NCBI RefSeq assembly: GCF_001463905.1 | Contig: NZ_BBWR01000008.1 | Span: 186,001-250,000 of the forward strand | Source: Aureimonas frigidaquae | GTDB lineage: Bacteria > Pseudomonadota > Alphaproteobacteria > Rhizobiales > Rhizobiaceae | Length of the DNA: 64,000 bases | Direction: 5' to 3' | Made by a program: the position numbers and the translations under genes | In this document: one piece after another, positions 61,338 to 64,000 of the stretch | Position numbering within the stretch: the stretch's first letter is position 1 | How the letters are laid out: the number at the start of each line of letters is the position of its first letter | The notes under the pieces: generated by a model | What the model was told of the DNA's origin: nothing | Seen by the model: the letters and a program-made list of their open reading frames with translations, nothing else | Database searches by the model: none

Positions 61338-63065
61338 ATGCCCGCCAGCTTCACGGCAGCCGCCGTCCAGTTCGAGCCGCAACTGGCCATGAAGGAGCGC
61401 AACCTTGCCGCGCTGCTGGCGCTGGCGCGGGATGCCGCCGATGACGGCGCCAGCCTGATCGTCCTGCCGGAAATGGGCACGACGGGCTATTGCTGGCACG
61501 ACCGCCAGGAGGTCGCGCCCCATGTCGAGCCGGTTCCCGGCCCGACGACGGAGCGCTTCTCACAACTGGCGGCCGAGCGCGGCGTCTATCTGCTGGTCGG
61601 CATGCCGGAGGTCGATCCGGCGACGAACCTCTACTATAACAGCGCCGTCCTGATCGGGCCGCAGGGGGTGATCGGCACGCACCGCAAGACGCATCCCTAC
61701 ATTTCGGAGCCCAAATGGGCCGCCAGCGGCAATCTCGGCCACCAGGTGTTCGAGACGCCGCTGGGCCGGCTGTGCCTGCTCATCTGCATGGATATCCACT
61801 TCGTGGAAACGGCGCGGCTGGCGGCGCTGGGCGGCGCGGATGTCATCTGCCACATTTCCAACTGGCTCGCCGAGCGCACGCCCGCGCCCTACTGGATCAA
61901 CCGCGCCTTCGAGAATGGCTGCTACCTGGTGGAGAGCAATCGCTGGGGGCTCGAGCGGGGCGTCCAGTTTTCCGGCGGAAGCTGCATCATCGGCCCCGAA
62001 GGCGACATCCTCGCCTGTCTCGACCGGGGCGACGGATATGTGCTGGCCGAAATCGATCCGGCCCGCGCACGCGCGCGGACCCTGTGGGGCGAGCCGATCA
62101 TGGCGCGGCGCAGGCCCGAGCTCTACGCCGAGCTGATGACCAACACTTTCGCCTGGAACCCGCGGGACTTTTTCGGCCTCTATGGCCACGAGCCGATGCC
62201 GGACGGGCGCCCCGCACGGCTTGCGGTGGCAGAGTTCGCGCCAACGGACCGCATCGCGGGCAACCTTGCCTCCATGCTGGAGCTGGCCGGCCGTGCCAGC
62301 GCCACCGGCGCGGACCTCCTGGTCCTGCCGGAGCTCTGCCTGACGGGCCTGAAGGACCCAGCCGCCCATGCCGTGGATTGCAGCGATCCGGCCTTCGCCG
62401 CGCTGCAGGCGGCGGTGGACAAGGACGGGCTGTGCCTCGTCTTCGGCTTTGCCGAACGGCGCGGCGCGCTCTTCCACAACAGCGCGGCCTGCCTGCGGCC
62501 CGGACAGGCGCCCGTCCTGTACCGCAAGATCCACCTGACAGGTGAGGACGAAGCCTGGGCCAGTGCGGGGGAAGACTGGGTCTGCGTCGATACGGATTTC
62601 GGCCGGATCGGGCTTCTCGTCGGCTTCGATGCCAGCATTCCCGAAGCCGGCCGCATTCTGGCCCTGCGGGGCGCCGACATCCTGGCCTGCCCGGCGGCGG
62701 TAAAGGGCCGGTTCCATGCCGCCCACGCGGGAACGCAGATCACCCAGCCGGACCCCATTCCCACCGGGCCGGATCCGATGCACTGGCACCAGTATCGCGT
62801 GCGGGGCGGAGAGAACAACTGCTACTTCGCCTTCGCCAACGTCGTCGACGCGCAAGAAGGCTATCCCGGTTTGAGCGGCGTCTTCGGTCCCGATACCTTC
62901 GCCTTTCCGCGCCAGGAGGCGATCGCGGGGCCCAATGATCCGCTCGTCTCCTGCGCGGTCGATACGCGCCATGTCGGCGGGCCGTACCCGACCCATGTCG
63001 TCCGCCGCAAGGACCTCGTCCTGATGCGCCAGCCGCATTTCTACGAGGCACTGGTTCGGCCGTAA
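61338..63065 (+). CDS. Tandem-domain nitrilase-superfamily amidohydrolase
   Basis: A 575-residue protein made of two nitrilase/amidase folds. Domain 1 (about 1-275) has the complete Glu45-Lys117-Cys150 triad (LPEMGTTGYCW, HRKTHPYISE, LLICMDIHFVE). Domain 2 (about 292-560) keeps Glu332 (LPELCLTGLKD) and Lys397 (YRKIHLTGEDEAW), but the cysteine position is Gly429 (LLVGFDASIPEAGR), so it should be inactive. It starts 19 bp after fmdA and probably hydrolyses a further amide, nitrile or N-carbamoyl intermediate of the pathway. Few nitrilases have two domains. Confidence 0.9.
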   Translation: MPASFTAAAVQFEPQLAMKERNLAALLALARDAADDGASLIVLPEMGTTGYCWHDRQEVAPHVEPVPGPTTERFSQLAAERGVYLLVGMPEVDPATNLYYNSAVLIGPQGVIGTHRKTHPYISEPKWAASGNLGHQVFETPLGRLCLLICMDIHFVETARLAALGGADVICHISNWLAERTPAPYWINRAFENGCYLVESNRWGLERGVQFSGGSCIIGPEGDILACLDRGDGYVLAEIDPARARARTLWGEPIMARRRPELYAELMTNTFAWNPRDFFGLYGHEPMPDGRPARLAVAEFAPTDRIAGNLASMLELAGRASATGADLLVLPELCLTGLKDPAAHAVDCSDPAFAALQAAVDKDGLCLVFGFAERRGALFHNSAACLRPGQAPVLYRKIHLTGEDEAWASAGEDWVCVDTDFGRIGLLVGFDASIPEAGRILALRGADILACPAAVKGRFHAAHAGTQITQPDPIPTGPDPMHWHQYRVRGGENNCYFAFANVVDAQEGYPGLSGVFGPDTFAFPRQEAIAGPNDPLVSCAVDTRHVGGPYPTHVVRRKDLVLMRQPHFYEALVRP

Positions 63066-63086
63066 GGCCGCGTTTGATGCCCAGTT

Positions 63087-64000
63087 TCAGGCCATGGCGG
63101 CCAGTTCCAGCGCTGTATCGCCGTCGATGATCAGCCCGCGGGCGATGCCGCTGGCCAGAAAGCCGCGTGCGGCCTGCACCTTGGAGCGCCCCGCCACGAG
63201 CGCGACGGTGGGAAAGGCGCGCAGATCTTCCAGCCCCATGCCGATGGTGCGGCGGTTCAGCGGGTGGTCGACGGCCGCGCCATGTGCGTCGAAGAACAGG
63301 CCGTTCGTATCCCCCACGGCGCCGAGATCGTGCAGCTCCCGCAACTCGGCGCTGGTGATCATGCCCTGGCGGCGCAGCAGCGAATCCTCGTGCAGCTCGC
63401 CCAGGGAGATGTAGGCCATGCTGGCCTGCCGCGCGAGCTGCAGGGCGATCTGCACCGACTGCTGCGATATCAGGATCTGCCGGGCCTCCGCCGTATCGGC
63501 GATGAAGGGCGCCGGCAGAACGTAGCCCTCCGCGCCCGACGACTTGGCCAGTGAATGGACCACCTCGAACGGGTTGTAGGCCGAGTTGGCGGTGAGTGAG
63601 CCCATCAGGCTGATGAAGCGCGCCTTCGGCGCGACGGTCCCGGCCATCTGCAACGTCATCTGTTCCAGCGTCCGGCCCCAGCCCGTGCCGACCACGGCGT
63701 GCGGATTGTCGAGGAGGTGCCGGCGCAGATGGGTCGCCGCCGCCGTGCCGACCGCCCGAAAGGCGAAGGGCGCCAGGAACGCGTCATCGCCGGCATGGCC
63801 GGGATCCTGGCGCAGGGCCGGCGTGCAGATGCAGAAATCCAGGCCGTAGCGGTCCCGCAGCGCTTCCTCGGTCGGCAGCAGGCCGACATTGGTCGAGTTG
63901 ATCGTGATCGATACCAGCCCCGATTCGCGCGCATCCGACAGGAGCTTGTTCACCCGGGCGCGTGTCGTGCCGAGCCGCTTTGCCGTCGCCTCCTGGTTCA
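63087..64000 (-). CDS. SorC/DeoR-type sugar-binding transcriptional regulator, 5' end missing
   Basis: About 304 codons are visible; the start lies beyond the right edge. The HTH end reads NQEATAKRLGTTRARVNKLL, then SDARESGLV, followed by the SorC effector domain (VVGTGWGRTLEQMTLQMAG and the later ISLGELHEDSLLRRQGMITS), which binds phosphorylated sugars or polyols. A GTG at 63953 is not the real start because the HTH continues upstream in frame. Convergent with the nitrilase gene, 21 bp away, so it more likely controls genes to the right of the window than the amide operon. Confidence 0.88.
   Translation of the reverse strand, partial: NQEATAKRLGTTRARVNKLLSDARESGLVSITINSTNVGLLPTEEALRDRYGLDFCICTPALRQDPGHAGDDAFLAPFAFRAVGTAAATHLRRHLLDNPHAVVGTGWGRTLEQMTLQMAGTVAPKARFISLMGSLTANSAYNPFEVVHSLAKSSGAEGYVLPAPFIADTAEARQILISQQSVQIALQLARQASMAYISLGELHEDSLLRRQGMITSAELRELHDLGAVGDTNGLFFDAHGAAVDHPLNRRTIGMGLEDLRAFPTVALVAGRSKVQAARGFLASGIARGLIIDGDTALELAAMA

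Noticed and set aside
63087-63953. GTG at 63953 as the real start of the SorC-type regulator
   Set aside because: Frame continues to the window edge with a clear helix-turn-helix, so the gene is simply cut by the boundary.

Overview
This is a GC-rich, densely packed chromosomal window from an alphaproteobacterium, most likely of the order Hyphomicrobiales (Rhizobiales). The evidence is an alphaproteobacterial 5-aminolevulinate synthase (hemA) instead of the glutamyl-tRNA route, several ABC uptake systems per 10 kb, a seven-gene Mrp-type Na+/H+ antiporter, small Rhizobiales-type hypothetical proteins, and tight operons with ATGA overlaps. The family cannot be fixed by reading alone. I saw no rRNA, tRNA, CRISPR array, insertion sequence, integrase or phage gene. 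Nearly all of the DNA is accounted for by about 64 genes; only one gene-free stretch exceeds 300 bp (19234-19550).

Layout. 1-9671 is mostly housekeeping: partial pyrD, a DUF952 gene and an esterase on the minus strand, mscL, an aminotransferase with an AbrB-type membrane protein, a CPA1 Na+/H+ antiporter, hemA, and a nucleotide-sugar epimerase. 9758-16182 holds a sugar transferase, a SAF-domain dehydrogenase convergent with a peptide-type ABC transporter (ATPases absent), and a siderophore-interacting reductase. 16213-19233 is an aldehyde dehydrogenase module (DUF779, ALDH, GAF-Fis regulator). 19551-27946 is an arginine/guanidino-compound locus: arginase, ornithine cyclodeaminase, an XRE-cupin regulator, a polar amino acid ABC transporter, an agmatinase-like hydrolase with an unusual metal-site residue, an Lrp regulator and a CtlX-like hydrolase.

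29198-37946 is a divergent locus. On one side are a peptide-binding protein and two permeases. On the other are a ROK repressor, a NagB-type deaminase, a cytoplasmic gamma-glutamyltransferase and a double ABC ATPase. Together they look like a complete import-and-degrade pathway for an amino-sugar/gamma-glutamyl conjugate, and repeated GCGAACT boxes lie between the two arms. 37960-41519 has an AarF/UbiB-type protein, a DCC thiol protein and a lactate permease. 41596-47250 is mnhABCDEFG, divergent from an OxyR-like LysR gene that has lost both redox cysteines but sits behind a perfect ATAG-N7-CTAT box.

48244-53584 contains small acidic proteins, a periplasmic cyclohexadienyl dehydratase (pheC) and a three-gene unit made of a FeeM-like N-acyl amino acid synthase, an ICMT-like membrane methyltransferase and a GGDEF-EAL protein. 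This is a candidate acyl-amino-acid signal system coupled to c-di-GMP.

53767-63065 is an amide/urea operon: AmiC-type sensor, AmiR-type ANTAR antiterminator, a five-component ABC importer, an FmdA-type amidohydrolase and a tandem-domain nitrilase whose second domain lacks the catalytic cysteine. The leader in front of amiC contains two hexaloop hairpins with the A1/G4 signature of ANTAR target RNAs, followed by an intrinsic terminator, so the operon appears to control itself by antitermination. A SorC-type regulator is cut by the right edge. The two strongest candidates for undescribed biology are the FeeM/ICMT/GGDEF-EAL unit and the self-targeting ANTAR leader.
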